Shown here: in pieces, positions 1 through 5,942 of the stretch
How the letters are laid out: the number at the start of each line of letters is the position of its first letter
How positions within the stretch are numbered: the stretch's first letter is position 1
From: Methanoregulaceae archaeon
Lineage (GTDB): Archaea; Halobacteriota; Methanomicrobia; Methanomicrobiales; Methanospirillaceae
DNA: 7,488 bases
Assembly: GCA_013331415.1 (NCBI GenBank)
Contig: DUGL01000079.1
Location: 1-7,488 of the forward strand
Direction of reading: 5' to 3'
The notes under the pieces: generated by a model
Database searches by the model: none
The model's input: the letters and a program-made list of their open reading frames with translations, nothing else
What the model was told of the DNA's origin: nothing
Made by a program: the position numbers and the translations under genes

Positions 1-333
1 GTATCCGGGATTCACGGGGTTAACGTGTGGGATATTCAGTGAAATCGGGGGTGGGCGGAGCATGGCACGACCATGGGGCAGCGTGACTTGGTAGCCGGGG
101 TGATACCCGCAGGGTCCCGCCAGGCACCCTTCGTCACGATCGGCCTTCCCGACTGGTGCTCACGCGGCACGAATCACCTGCTCTGCCCCTGATGGCAGGG
201 GCCCGGCCGTAGCGTCTTTGGGACAGCCCTCCCCGGAGTGAGCGTCCCTGGAGCTTCCGCCGGGTAGAACACCGGCTTCTTCTCCTCGCAGATCCCGGGG
301 TGTTTCCCGCGGTGTCCTGGTTGCAGGAACAGA
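1..333. other. Intergenic or window-edge region with no supported gene
   Basis: No convincing gene is visible. Open frames here are GC-rich chance frames: they have biased Arg/Ser/Pro/Gly composition, no ribosome site and overlap one another. Downstream of the CGGC gene (minus strand) there is a short perfect hairpin at 185-202 (stem GCCCCT/AGGGGC, loop GATGGC) and a weaker one around 96-119. Neither is followed by a T-run on either strand, so I do not call a terminator. The first bases may belong to a neighbouring gene cut by the window, but nothing shows which. Confidence 0.5.
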
Positions 334-780
334 TCAATCGTACGATTCCCGGGTCTTCTCATCAGTGAGCGTCGGTGCGAGGATGTCCCGCCATGCGGCT
401 CCATCCCATGTGCCGAGCGCCGTGTGGGTGGTGTAGTAGCTCCGGGGAATGGGATGGGTGCCGACCACCACGTCCATGCCGTACTTCTCCCGGATGAACC
501 GCGTGAAGTACCCGATCCGCGGGCAGGGCGGGTACCCGACCACCATGCCTGTCGCAAGGTGGATGACCTCTGCACCATTCTTCTGCATCTCCTGCGGGAC
601 GTACTCGACGTTGCCGCCCGGACACCCGCTGCAGGTGGCAAACCCGACCAGCTCCACGTCCTTTCCCCTGTACCGTTCGAAGGCACCTTCACGGTTGCGG
701 AGCGCCCGCAGGCATTTCCCCCCGGCACAGGTGCGGTAGCGATCGCAGATGATGATTCCCAGTTTGATGCACTCTTCCAT
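334..780 (-). CDS. CGGC domain-containing protein (putative metal-binding)
   Basis: This 148-residue protein matches the CGGC family, small cysteine-rich proteins of archaea and anaerobic bacteria thought to bind metal; the biochemical role is not established. Visible features are an N-terminal strand followed by CDRYRTCAGGKC (C12, C18, C23), the family core FATCSGCPGGN (C50, C53), then HLATGMVVGYPPCP (H74, C86) and GTHPIP (H109). The family motif is usually CGGC; here it reads CSGC. The ATG at 780 is preceded on the minus strand by a GAGAGAGG Shine-Dalgarno-like run about 8 bases upstream, which supports the start. No signal peptide or membrane segment is seen, so it should be cytoplasmic. 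It stands alone, 416 bp downstream of the HEPN gene, and a weak TATA-like GATACACT lies near 815-823. The family call is confident, the function is not. Confidence 0.9.
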   Translation of the reverse strand: MEECIKLGIIICDRYRTCAGGKCLRALRNREGAFERYRGKDVELVGFATCSGCPGGNVEYVPQEMQKNGAEVIHLATGMVVGYPPCPRIGYFTRFIREKYGMDVVVGTHPIPRSYYTTHTALGTWDGAAWRDILAPTLTDEKTRESYD

Positions 781-827
781 CGTGCTTCCTCTCTCCAGTT
801 TCCCGGTACCAGCTAGTGTATCCGCAT

Positions 828-852
828 GGCAGAAATAGACTGGTTATCTGCC
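828..852. repeat. Inverted repeat GGCAGA/TCTGCC upstream of the CGGC gene
   Basis: Perfect 6-bp arms at 828-833 and 847-852 are separated by 13 bases. The centre is about 60 bases upstream of the CGGC start codon and just upstream of its weak TATA-like sequence. It could be a regulator site for that gene or a chance palindrome; there is nothing else to decide. Confidence 0.35.
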
Positions 853-949
853 AACAGTGCAGGGTGCAGCGGGCATGACCGCAGGGGAGCACTCTTTGAC
901 AGGTTCTCCGAACCCCTGACCGGGGGACATTCCCTGGTACGTGCATGGT

Positions 950-988
950 GAGCACCCAACGGAAAAGTCCCCCACCACCAGGGTGCTC
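950..988. repeat. Long-loop inverted repeat GAGCACCC/GGGTGCTC
   Basis: Perfect 8-bp arms at 950-957 and 981-988 enclose 23 bases. An 8-bp TCCCGGGA palindrome directly overlaps the right arm (987-994). It could form a stem-loop in a transcript from either strand. No T-run follows, so it is not a typical archaeal terminator. Confidence 0.4.
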
Positions 989-1196
989 CCGGGAACAGAC
1001 ATATCCCGGAGAGGGATGCTTCCCTGGAGTGATGAGGTATCCGACCCCAAATGATCCCCATCCGGGACCGTTCCGAAACGGGGATATCCCACAAGGAGAT
1101 CAGAGGTTCTGACGGCCGGGATCGTTATCGCTGCACCAGGGTTCCCACAATACCCTTATGAGCGGGAAACGGATCCGTATTCGCACGATCCATCTT

Positions 1197-1614
1197 TCAC
1201 TGCATTACCTGTTCGTAGATGTTCCGTGCTGAAGTCACCACTATCCGGGCTATGGCTGTATCATATACATTCCCATAATCAGCACCTTCTCGCACATCCA
1301 TAGCATAGGAAAATTGTTCCAGCACTTCAGGTCCCAGGCATCCAGAATCGATGAGGAGTGCTTCGACTGCATATTTCAGACACCGATGACACTTCTCACG
1401 ATATCCCCGGGAAAAGATCATCGAGCGAAGGGAATGAAACATTGAGTAGTATCCCTGGATAATTGCCCATTTTTCGTTATGGCCCGCGAACGAATGCTCA
1501 GCTGCAAGGAGATCTGATTGACACTTCACGAAGTTCTTTCCCAACCAGTGCAGAGTCAGGAGCGATACGGACAATCTTTCCCCTGTCCAGGCATTCTTCA
1601 AACCGGTATTTCAT
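1197..1614 (-). pseudogene. HEPN domain protein, toxin-like partner of the NTase, interrupted by a +1 frameshift
   Basis: HEPN proteins paired with minimal nucleotidyltransferases are typically RNase toxins. The true start is the ATG at 1614-1612. It overlaps the upstream stop as ATGA and has a GGAG Shine-Dalgarno (1622-1625) 7 bases upstream. This frame reads MKYRFEECLDRGKIVRIAPD, then SALVGKELREVS, typical HEPN N-terminus, but stops at 1498-1500. The rest (SDLLAAEHSF, then KWAIIQGYYSMFHSLRSMIF, RGYREKCHRC, ending YEQVMQ) continues in another frame. Dropping one base within TCAATCA (minus strand, 1521-1515) joins them into a 138-residue protein with normal helix spacing. The HEPN motif is visible as R-x6-H in RGYREKCH. 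A TTG at 1601 opens the second frame alone but gives a non-HEPN N-terminus, so I reject it. The cause could be decay of a toxin gene, a sequencing error or programmed shifting. Confidence 0.85.
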
Positions 1615-2156
1615 AATTCTTCTCCGACCAGGACTTTTCCCCGCTGTATCCGTTCATAGAGTGGTCGATCGCGAACCTTCAGCTGGAGGGCATCTTCAGG
1701 CGTAACGATGAGGGGAGAGATCTTCCGGGAACTGGCAACTTCGTAGTGGGACAGCACTAGAGAGACAGAAGTGTGATCCCTGGCCTCGACAAACAAGTCG
1801 ATATCGCTCTCGAAGGTATCTTCACCCTCAGCGCAACTCCCAAAGAGAATCGCCCGCGACACCATCGTCTTAATCGCAGAGATCAGGGGAGAGAGTTCAA
1901 GGAGTGTAGAGAATATTTTCGCCTCCCGCACGACAGGATGGGAGATATTTGCCCGGTACAGAAGAGTTCTCCCCCTTTTCTCACTCGTAACAAGGTCCAT
2001 TTCACGAAGTGCAGTCAGGTATCCGCTTGCCGCACCAACACTCATTGAGAGCTTCTTAGCAAGTTCTCTGACATAGAAACTCTGGCGGTACTGTCGCCCC
2101 AGCCAGACGAGTAATTCAAAGGGTTGTATGGTGGAAGTGTTCAAAATTTTGAACAT
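1611..2156 (-). CDS. Winged-helix/minimal nucleotidyltransferase protein, HEPN-paired antitoxin
   Basis: This 181-residue protein has two parts. Residues about 10-70 form an ArsR/MarR-like winged helix (FYVRELAKKLSMSVGAASGY, then a wing around SEKRGRTLLYR). Residues about 80-175 form a minimal nucleotidyltransferase with the GS-x10-DxD signature: GS at 106-107 and DID at 118-120. In characterised MNT/HEPN pairs the MNT protein adds AMP to the HEPN toxin and silences it; that role is inferred here. The third catalytic acid is not obvious. I choose the ATG at 2156: an upstream TTG at 2222 lacks a ribosome site, while a TATA-like box centred near 2182 lies 26 bases upstream of this ATG, which fits leaderless transcription. 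GTTC/GAAC inverted repeats overlap the start, suggesting autorepression by the winged helix. The stop overlaps the HEPN start (ATGA), so the two are translationally coupled. Confidence 0.88.
   Translation of the reverse strand: MFKILNTSTIQPFELLVWLGRQYRQSFYVRELAKKLSMSVGAASGYLTALREMDLVTSEKRGRTLLYRANISHPVVREAKIFSTLLELSPLISAIKTMVSRAILFGSCAEGEDTFESDIDLFVEARDHTSVSLVLSHYEVASSRKISPLIVTPEDALQLKVRDRPLYERIQRGKVLVGEEL
1622..1625 (-). promoter_or_regulatory. Shine-Dalgarno GGAG deciding the HEPN start
   Basis: On the minus strand GGAG precedes the ATG at 1614 by 7 bases, inside the end of the NTase gene. It is the best-placed ribosome site in the window and shows that HEPN translation was designed to begin at 1614, in a frame that now stops after 38 codons. 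Confidence 0.7.
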
Positions 2157-2174
2157 ATGTTCGTTTATATGAAC
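2139..2174. promoter_or_regulatory. Clustered GTTC/GAAC palindromes over the NTase start, probable operator
   Basis: Four half sites alternate GTTC (2139), GAAC (2151), GTTC (2159), GAAC (2171). They form a perfect 16-bp palindrome GTTCAAAATTTTGAAC (2139-2154), an overlapping perfect 12-bp palindrome GAACATATGTTC (2151-2162) and an imperfect 16-bp one (2159-2174). The start codon of the NTase gene (2154-2156) lies within the array. With a winged-helix domain encoded directly downstream, autoregulation is the natural reading. This is an inference; no protein-binding data are available. Confidence 0.6.
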
Positions 2175-2176
2175 AG

Positions 2177-2188
2177 TAATAATTAAAC
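2177..2188 (-). promoter_or_regulatory. TATA-like promoter of the NTase-HEPN operon
   Basis: The minus-strand sequence GTTTAATTATTA is centred about 26 bases upstream of the NTase ATG, so transcription would begin at or next to the start codon. A second TATA-like ATATAAAC (2162-2169, minus) lies within the operator and would start transcription inside the gene, so it is less likely. On the plus strand the same stretch reads TTTATATG (2164-2171) and could serve a divergent transcript. Confidence 0.45.
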
Positions 2189-2571
2189 TTGTGGGTAGGG
2201 GAGAAAAATCGTTATCTGTCAATCACGGTTTCATCGCTTGAAAGACGATGCTCACGACATCATGCAGCCGTCTTGCAGGAAGGTGCTGAATTGCTGTATT
2301 CCATTCGACACTCGTACCGTATCCTCGATAGCACACCGGATGAAGAGGATCCATCTCCCCTTTCCTGTTGTTTGTCTTTTTCTGGTCCAACCGGTAATAA
2401 TCATTCTTCCACCAGATGATGGCCGAACTAAAAAGGATTCAAAGGGACAGGTGGTACGCACCCCCATGGGAAAAAGACAGAACGTAATTTTCAGATGTTT
2501 TCCCTTTACCCAGAATCGCAGATCTCTGATTCCATCGGATCACTTCGAATATTTTCGCAATGAACGCCAGG
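2189..2571. other. Intergenic region between NTase operon and serpin, no supported gene
   Basis: Two plus-strand open frames (2189-2419 and 2238-2576) overlap in different frames. Both begin with TTG, lack ribosome sites and resemble no family, so I do not call them. Visible features are a T-rich pyrimidine run on the plus strand (about 2359-2383, including CTTTTTCTGG), the inverted repeat GGGAAAA/TTTTCCC (2468-2474 and 2498-2504), and an A-rich CTAAAAAGG at about 2428 that could be a weak TATA box. The stretch is more AT-rich than the genes to its right. Confidence 0.45.
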
Positions 2572-2577
2572 TTTAAG
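2572..2577 (+). promoter_or_regulatory. TATA-like box of the serpin gene
   Basis: TTTAAG within CCAGGTTTAAGG lies about 29 bases upstream of the serpin ATG at 2604. No Shine-Dalgarno precedes that ATG (the nearby sequence is CCTCC, the wrong polarity), so a leaderless or very short-leader mRNA is likely. The box is weak by sequence, and the position is the main support. Confidence 0.4.
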
Positions 2578-2603
2578 GAAAACAACCTGCAATACCTCCA
2601 CCC

Positions 2604-3935
2604 ATGACAAAGAAAGCCATGGGGGTATGGATCCTTGCAGCGGTTATCCTGTTCGGGAGCGTTCTCCTTGCCGGATGCATGGACCCCATGGTCCAGGATA
2701 GCAGTCCGGCTTTTCCTTCTCCAGTGACAGCAGTCCCAGGAGATACCTCCGGGCCAGTCAGCGCCGTGAATATCACGGAGTATGAAAGATGCGTGGCGGA
2801 CGCAAACAACCGGTTTGCCTTCGACCTGTATGAAACGCTCAGCAAAGACCCGGACTCCACGGGCTGCAACCTCTTTTTCTCCCCGTTCTCTCTCTCATCG
2901 GCCATGGCGATAACCTTCGAGGGAGCACGCGGTAAGACCGCTGAAGAGATCCGGACCGTATTCCATTTCCCGGCGGATAGTGCCACGCTGCGACAGGGAT
3001 TTTCTCTCATCAATGCCGGCATCAACCGGAATGATTCGGCCGTTACCCTCCGCTCGGCAAACGCCCTCTGGGCAGAGCAGACCTCCCCGTTCCTGCCGGG
3101 ATACGTCGACATTGCAGAACAGTATTACAACGCGAAAACCACCAACCTTGATTTCATCAGCCAGCCGGACCCTTCCCGCATCACCATCAACCAGTGGGTC
3201 GAGAAACAAACAGATGAGAAGATCAAGGACCTGGTGCCGCCCGGAAGCATCGACCCGCTCACCCGGCTCGTGATCACGAACGCAATCTATTTCAAAGGAG
3301 ACTGGGAGAACAGGTTTGACCGGAACAAGACAACGGATGCCGATTTCAGGACGGCGTCAGGGAAGACCGTGCGTGTCCCGATGATGCAGAGCACCGAAAA
3401 TGACGCTGTGTATCTCTACGCAGAGAACGAAGACCTCCAGATGCTCTCGATGCCCTACAACCACAACGATGGGAAAAAAATCTCCATGGTCGTGATTCTC
3501 CCCAGGGATGACGACCCGGGAGCGGGGGGTTCGTCCCTTGATAGAGAAACGCTTGCTGCGCTGAAGCAGTCGGCAACATCCCGGAGGGTGATGGTATATT
3601 TCCCAAAGTTTACCCTTGATTCCAAACGCTCGCTCTCGGTTATGCTGAAGGGCATGGGTATGCCGGCTGCGTTCACCGATGCCGCGGATCTCTCGGGAAT
3701 GGATGGGATGCGGGACCTGTTCATCAGTGATGTATTCCACCAGGCCGTGATCGAGGTAAACGAGGAAGGAACGGTTGCTGCGGCAGCAACAGCGGTGATC
3801 GCGGGAGGGAGTGCATCTCCGGCAGAACCCGTTCCGGTCTTTATCGCCGATCACCCGTTCATATTCATCATCCAGGACGACCGGAACGACATGATACTGT
3901 TCATGGGGCGGGTCGTCGACCTGCCTGGTTCGTAA
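2604..3935 (+). CDS. Serpin family protease inhibitor, predicted surface lipoprotein
   Basis: This 443-residue protein is a complete serpin behind a lipoprotein signal. Residues 1-25 have a KK start, a hydrophobic core and a lipobox LAGC (C25), so it is likely tethered outside the membrane, with a Ser/Pro/Thr-rich linker to about residue 55. The serpin domain spans about 60-440: NLFFSPFSLSSAMAITFEGA (89-108), the signature NAIYFKGDWENRFD (226-239), the reactive-loop hinge EEGTVAAAATAV (387-398), then FIADHPFIFII (413-423) and the final strand ILFMGRVV (431-438). The hinge matches inhibitory serpins: E at P17, G at P15, T at P14, alanines at P12-P9. Counting from it puts P1 near S403 (AGGSAS), implying a preference for small residues such as elastase- or subtilisin-like proteases; the exact P1 is uncertain. 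Target and physiological role are unknown. No protease gene is adjacent. The gene appears monocistronic. Confidence 0.95.
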   Translation: MTKKAMGVWILAAVILFGSVLLAGCMDPMVQDSSPAFPSPVTAVPGDTSGPVSAVNITEYERCVADANNRFAFDLYETLSKDPDSTGCNLFFSPFSLSSAMAITFEGARGKTAEEIRTVFHFPADSATLRQGFSLINAGINRNDSAVTLRSANALWAEQTSPFLPGYVDIAEQYYNAKTTNLDFISQPDPSRITINQWVEKQTDEKIKDLVPPGSIDPLTRLVITNAIYFKGDWENRFDRNKTTDADFRTASGKTVRVPMMQSTENDAVYLYAENEDLQMLSMPYNHNDGKKISMVVILPRDDDPGAGGSSLDRETLAALKQSATSRRVMVYFPKFTLDSKRSLSVMLKGMGMPAAFTDAADLSGMDGMRDLFISDVFHQAVIEVNEEGTVAAAATAVIAGGSASPAEPVPVFIADHPFIFIIQDDRNDMILFMGRVVDLPGS

Positions 3936-3950
3936 TATTCGCGGGAGGGG

Positions 3951-3964
3951 GATGTTTTTTCCCT
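3951..3964 (+). terminator. T-run terminator of the serpin gene
   Basis: A run of six T (3955-3960) lies about 20 bases after the serpin stop, flanked by GGGGGAT and CCCTG, so a small hairpin could also form. Archaeal RNA polymerase terminates on such U-runs, which makes this the likely end of the serpin mRNA. Confidence 0.5.
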
Positions 3965-4027
3965 GCTCCTGTCAACCTTTCCGGGAAAGAGCATCGGCGA
4001 ACCCCGAAACGCATACCATCGGAGGGC

Positions 4028-4035
4028 ATATAAAG
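4028..4035 (+). promoter_or_regulatory. Orphan TATA box
   Basis: ATATAAAG preceded by a purine-rich GGAGGGC is the best-looking TATA box in the window. Transcription would start near 4055-4060, but no gene starts there: the lipoprotein ATG is 4344. It could drive a non-coding RNA over the repeat region or a long leader of the downstream gene. Confidence 0.5.
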
Positions 4036-4080
4036 CCAGGTTGCGACATTCAGGCATAGATTATGAGAATCGTGCAACGA

Positions 4081-4125
4081 TTTTGACAGGTGAAACGCTT
4101 TCGCATTTTTGGCAGGTGAAACACT
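4081..4125 (+). repeat. Pair of 19-bp direct repeats, 26-bp period
   Basis: Copies at 4081-4099 and 4107-4125 share TTTTG(A/G)CAGGTGAAAC(G/A)CT, 17 of 19 bases identical, separated by 7 bases. With only two copies and a 7-base spacer this is not a CRISPR array. Tandem binding sites about 2.5 helical turns apart are one possibility. Confidence 0.6.
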
Positions 4126-4140
4126 CTTATTGTTTTCATA

Positions 4141-4158
4141 GGGGGGCATGTGCCCTCC
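4141..4158 (+). repeat. Hairpin GGGGGGC/GCCCTCC
   Basis: Seven pairs including one G-U wobble close an ATGT loop. The hairpin follows a T-rich stretch (CTTATTGTTTTCATA) and would be stable in a plus-strand RNA. Confidence 0.45.
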
Positions 4159-4166
4159 TGAACTCA

Positions 4167-4220
4167 TCTGCGTTTCATTCCGTGAGGACGGTGACCCGTG
4201 GTCACCTCTGCGTTTCCTTC
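4167..4220 (+). repeat. 14-bp direct repeat at 40-bp period flanking a palindrome
   Basis: TCTGCGTTTCATTC (4167-4180) recurs as TCTGCGTTTCCTTC (4207-4220). Between the copies lies a perfect hairpin GGTGACC-CGT-GGTCACC (4190-4206). Read on the minus strand both copies contain GAAACGC, the same core found in the 4081-4125 repeats and at 4006-4012. Confidence 0.5.
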
Positions 4221-4307
4221 GAACCGCCGGTGTTCGTCCTGCTGTCATGCACGAAGAATTGAAAATACCGGAGGCATTTGCAGGGGGATGCAGGTACCGT
4301 GCAGGAA

Positions 4308-4315
4308 TTTATAGG
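4308..4315 (+). promoter_or_regulatory. TATA box of the propeller lipoprotein gene
   Basis: TTTATAGG is centred about 33 bases upstream of the ATG at 4344, placing the transcript start only a few bases before that codon. This decides the start: the upstream TTG at 4278, in the same frame, lies before the promoter and would add a non-signal N-terminus. Confidence 0.6.
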
Positions 4316-4343
4316 AGCCCGTGGAATCTGTACAGGGAATCGC

Positions 4344-5657
4344 ATGCAGAAAATTTCTCGTTCCGGCGCTCTTCTCCTCTCCCTGCTCTGCGTCGCCGCG
4401 GTCATCACGGCAGGATGTGATTACGTCCCCAACCGGGACATTGTGGTGATCCGGCTGCACCCGGACGGGACGACCGCCTGGACAACCGTCATCGACACCG
4501 GGTACGATGATGCGGCGCGCGACTTCGTCGAGGACCCGGGCGGCGGTTTCGTGATCGCCGGGGTGAACACGAGCCGGCGGATGGGGGAGCCGGGAGCCCG
4601 GCTGGTCCGGCTCTCACCCGGAGGATCCATCGAGTGGGACCGGGTGATTCCCGGTGCACAGGGCGAGCCGACCGCGGTGATCGCTGTACCGGGCGGGGGG
4701 TACGCCGCCGTCTCCTTTGATGGCGAACTCTGGCGGATTGACGCGGATGGGGATCTCCTGTGGAGAACGAGTACCGGTATCGGTGAAGTCTGGACGCTCG
4801 CGAGTACAGGGGATTCAGGGTATATCGTGGCGGGAGAAAAGGAAGGACGCATCCCGTTCGGATCCGTCGCGGTATACCATGAGGACGGGACCATCTCCTC
4901 CCGGGACCCGTATCCGGATGAGCCCGCCAGGACTCCCGGGTGCAGTGAGACAGCGATCCCGATAGGCCCTGACAAGACCGTCATGGTCACCCAGTGCACC
5001 GTGCCCTTCGAACTGGTGCGCCAGGCTGCTGTCGTGAAACTTGATGCAGACGGCGGGATCTCCTGGATGAAGTCCTACGGGGGCCAGGGTCTTGAATCCG
5101 CATGGTCGGTCGTTGAAGCCCCGGATGATTCGGGATACCTCGTTGCCGGGTACGGGAGTGTGCCGGACGGTGACGGGAACAGGAGTAATTATATCGCGAC
5201 AATCCGGATTGGACCCGATGGATCCGTGCTCCATACAACTATTCTTGACACAATCGAGTATTTCGGTGTTCCCCGTCTCCGATCGGACCCTGCCGGCTTT
5301 GACATGCTCTCTATCAATACCACGATCAGGGACGGGTCCATCATCAATACGCCCGTCGATGTGCGGCTCGATATCCAGGGTGCTCTCGTGGAGAAACAGC
5401 TTATCGATACCGGGATCATGATCACCTGGACGGAGGACGGCGGATACTTCTCTGCAGGGTTCCCTCTTGCCGGAGGGCAGTCCGCATCGATTTACGGGAA
5501 GGCAGGACCGAACAGGCTCCACGCGGTAAAAATTGGCCCGGGTGGGAACCAGGAATGGGACCGGGAGATTCCCGGTGTGCAGGTCACCAACGTACACAGA
5601 GTCATCCAGACTGCGGATGGAGGCTATGCTATCCTTGCAATCAGGGAGAATTACTGA
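4344..5657 (+). CDS. Lipoprotein with about eight propeller-like repeats
   Basis: This 437-residue protein has a lipoprotein signal (charged MQKISRSG, hydrophobic core, lipobox ITAGC with C25) and is probably displayed outside the membrane. The mature part consists of about eight divergent repeats of 42-56 residues, beginning near residues 33, 85, 128, 174, 227, 283, 338 and 392. The repeat unit is a strand, a PDG or DADG turn, a tryptophan, a variable stretch, and a GGY/GGF-(V/I)-(I/V)-AG strand, for example VVIRLHPDGTTAW and DPGGGFVIAG. This resembles the PQQ/delta-60-like propeller repeats common in methanogen surface proteins, so a seven- or eight-bladed beta-propeller is likely. No catalytic motif or ligand site is apparent and the function is unknown. 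The repeats run to the C-terminus with no other domain. It is separated from the serpin gene by its own promoter. Confidence 0.85.
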   Translation: MQKISRSGALLLSLLCVAAVITAGCDYVPNRDIVVIRLHPDGTTAWTTVIDTGYDDAARDFVEDPGGGFVIAGVNTSRRMGEPGARLVRLSPGGSIEWDRVIPGAQGEPTAVIAVPGGGYAAVSFDGELWRIDADGDLLWRTSTGIGEVWTLASTGDSGYIVAGEKEGRIPFGSVAVYHEDGTISSRDPYPDEPARTPGCSETAIPIGPDKTVMVTQCTVPFELVRQAAVVKLDADGGISWMKSYGGQGLESAWSVVEAPDDSGYLVAGYGSVPDGDGNRSNYIATIRIGPDGSVLHTTILDTIEYFGVPRLRSDPAGFDMLSINTTIRDGSIINTPVDVRLDIQGALVEKQLIDTGIMITWTEDGGYFSAGFPLAGGQSASIYGKAGPNRLHAVKIGPGGNQEWDREIPGVQVTNVHRVIQTADGGYAILAIRENY

Positions 5658-5673
5658 CACCATGAACGGAGAG

Positions 5674-5724
5674 GCGGGAGCAGCTGGCAGGTGAACCATC
5701 CTCCCGCTGATACAGAGCTGCCAG
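5674..5724 (+). other. Potential H-type RNA pseudoknot in the lipoprotein 3' end
   Basis: Two perfect 7-bp complementarities interleave: GCGGGAG (5674-5680) with CTCCCGC (5701-5707), and CTGGCAG (5684-5690) with CTGCCAG (5718-5724). Connecting loops are 3, 10 and 10 bases, compatible with an H-type pseudoknot. It begins 16 bases after the lipoprotein stop codon. It could protect or end the mRNA, or be chance in GC-rich sequence. Confidence 0.35.
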
Positions 5725-5873
5725 GGCAGGGAGGGATACCACTCAGGCTGGGGAGACACCGGATATCGCTGGAAACCGTCTCTCCCTGACTTCCCCGGTA
5801 AAAAACGTGAGAATCCACACCCGTGCGGTTGATTACACCAGGCTCCTGGGGAGGATACCGCGATGATACCAAG

Positions 5874-5901
5874 GGGGTTCTCCTGCCCTGGAAGAGACCC
5901 C
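5874..5901. promoter_or_regulatory. Imperfect inverted repeat just upstream of the acyl-CoA synthetase promoter
   Basis: GGGGT-(T)-CTC at 5874-5882 is complementary to GAGACCCC at 5894-5901, eight pairs with a single bulged T. It ends about 9 bases before the TATA-like box, where an activator or repressor could act on transcription of the synthetase gene. No regulator gene is adjacent. Confidence 0.35.
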
Positions 5902-5907
5902 GCCATA

Positions 5908-5915
5908 CCTTTATG
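5908..5915 (+). promoter_or_regulatory. TATA-like box of the acyl-CoA synthetase gene
   Basis: CATACCTTTATGG contains a TATA-like CTTTATG about 31 bases upstream of the ATG at 5943. The geometry matches the serpin and lipoprotein promoters and favours 5943 over the in-frame ATG at 5913, which falls inside the box. Confidence 0.5.
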
Positions 5916-5942
5916 GAGGTCCGGACAGAACTACCGGAGTAC

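Larger units (their letters stand above)
781..1196. other. Intergenic region with inverted repeats and an unassigned minus-strand open frame
   Basis: No recognised gene. On the minus strand one frame is open from a stop at 1156-1158 to a stop at 844-846. Its only usual start is a GTG at 1092 without a Shine-Dalgarno. The translation is Gly/Pro/Ser-rich with five cysteines after the GTG and resembles no family I can name. It could be a degraded gene end or chance. The region also holds the inverted repeats annotated separately (828-852 and 950-988), and a small hairpin AGGGA/TCCCT with a TGCT loop at 1012-1025. A TATA-like ATACCCTTATG on the plus strand at 1150-1160 points into the 3' end of the HEPN gene and has no visible target. 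Confidence 0.4.
3936..4343. other. Repeat-rich intergenic region between two lipoprotein genes
   Basis: This 408-bp region has no supported protein gene but many signals. In order it holds a T6 run after the serpin, a clear TATA box at 4028-4035 with no gene close behind it, two 19-bp direct repeats 26 bp apart, two hairpins, a 14-bp direct repeat with exact 40-bp period, and the TATA box of the next gene. A plus-strand frame 4041-4262 is open but starts with TTG upstream of the expected transcript start. The first ATG after the orphan TATA (4063) encodes only seven residues. A non-coding RNA or a long regulatory zone is possible. Confidence 0.5.
5658..5942. other. Structured intergenic region between the lipoprotein and acyl-CoA synthetase genes
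   Basis: No gene is supported on either strand; long minus-strand frames here are extensions of antisense shadows. The region holds a possible pseudoknot (5674-5724), an inverted repeat CAGGGAG/CTCCCTG (5727-5733 and 5782-5788), an A6 stretch near 5800-5805, an imperfect inverted repeat (5874-5901) and the promoter of the next gene. Confidence 0.45.
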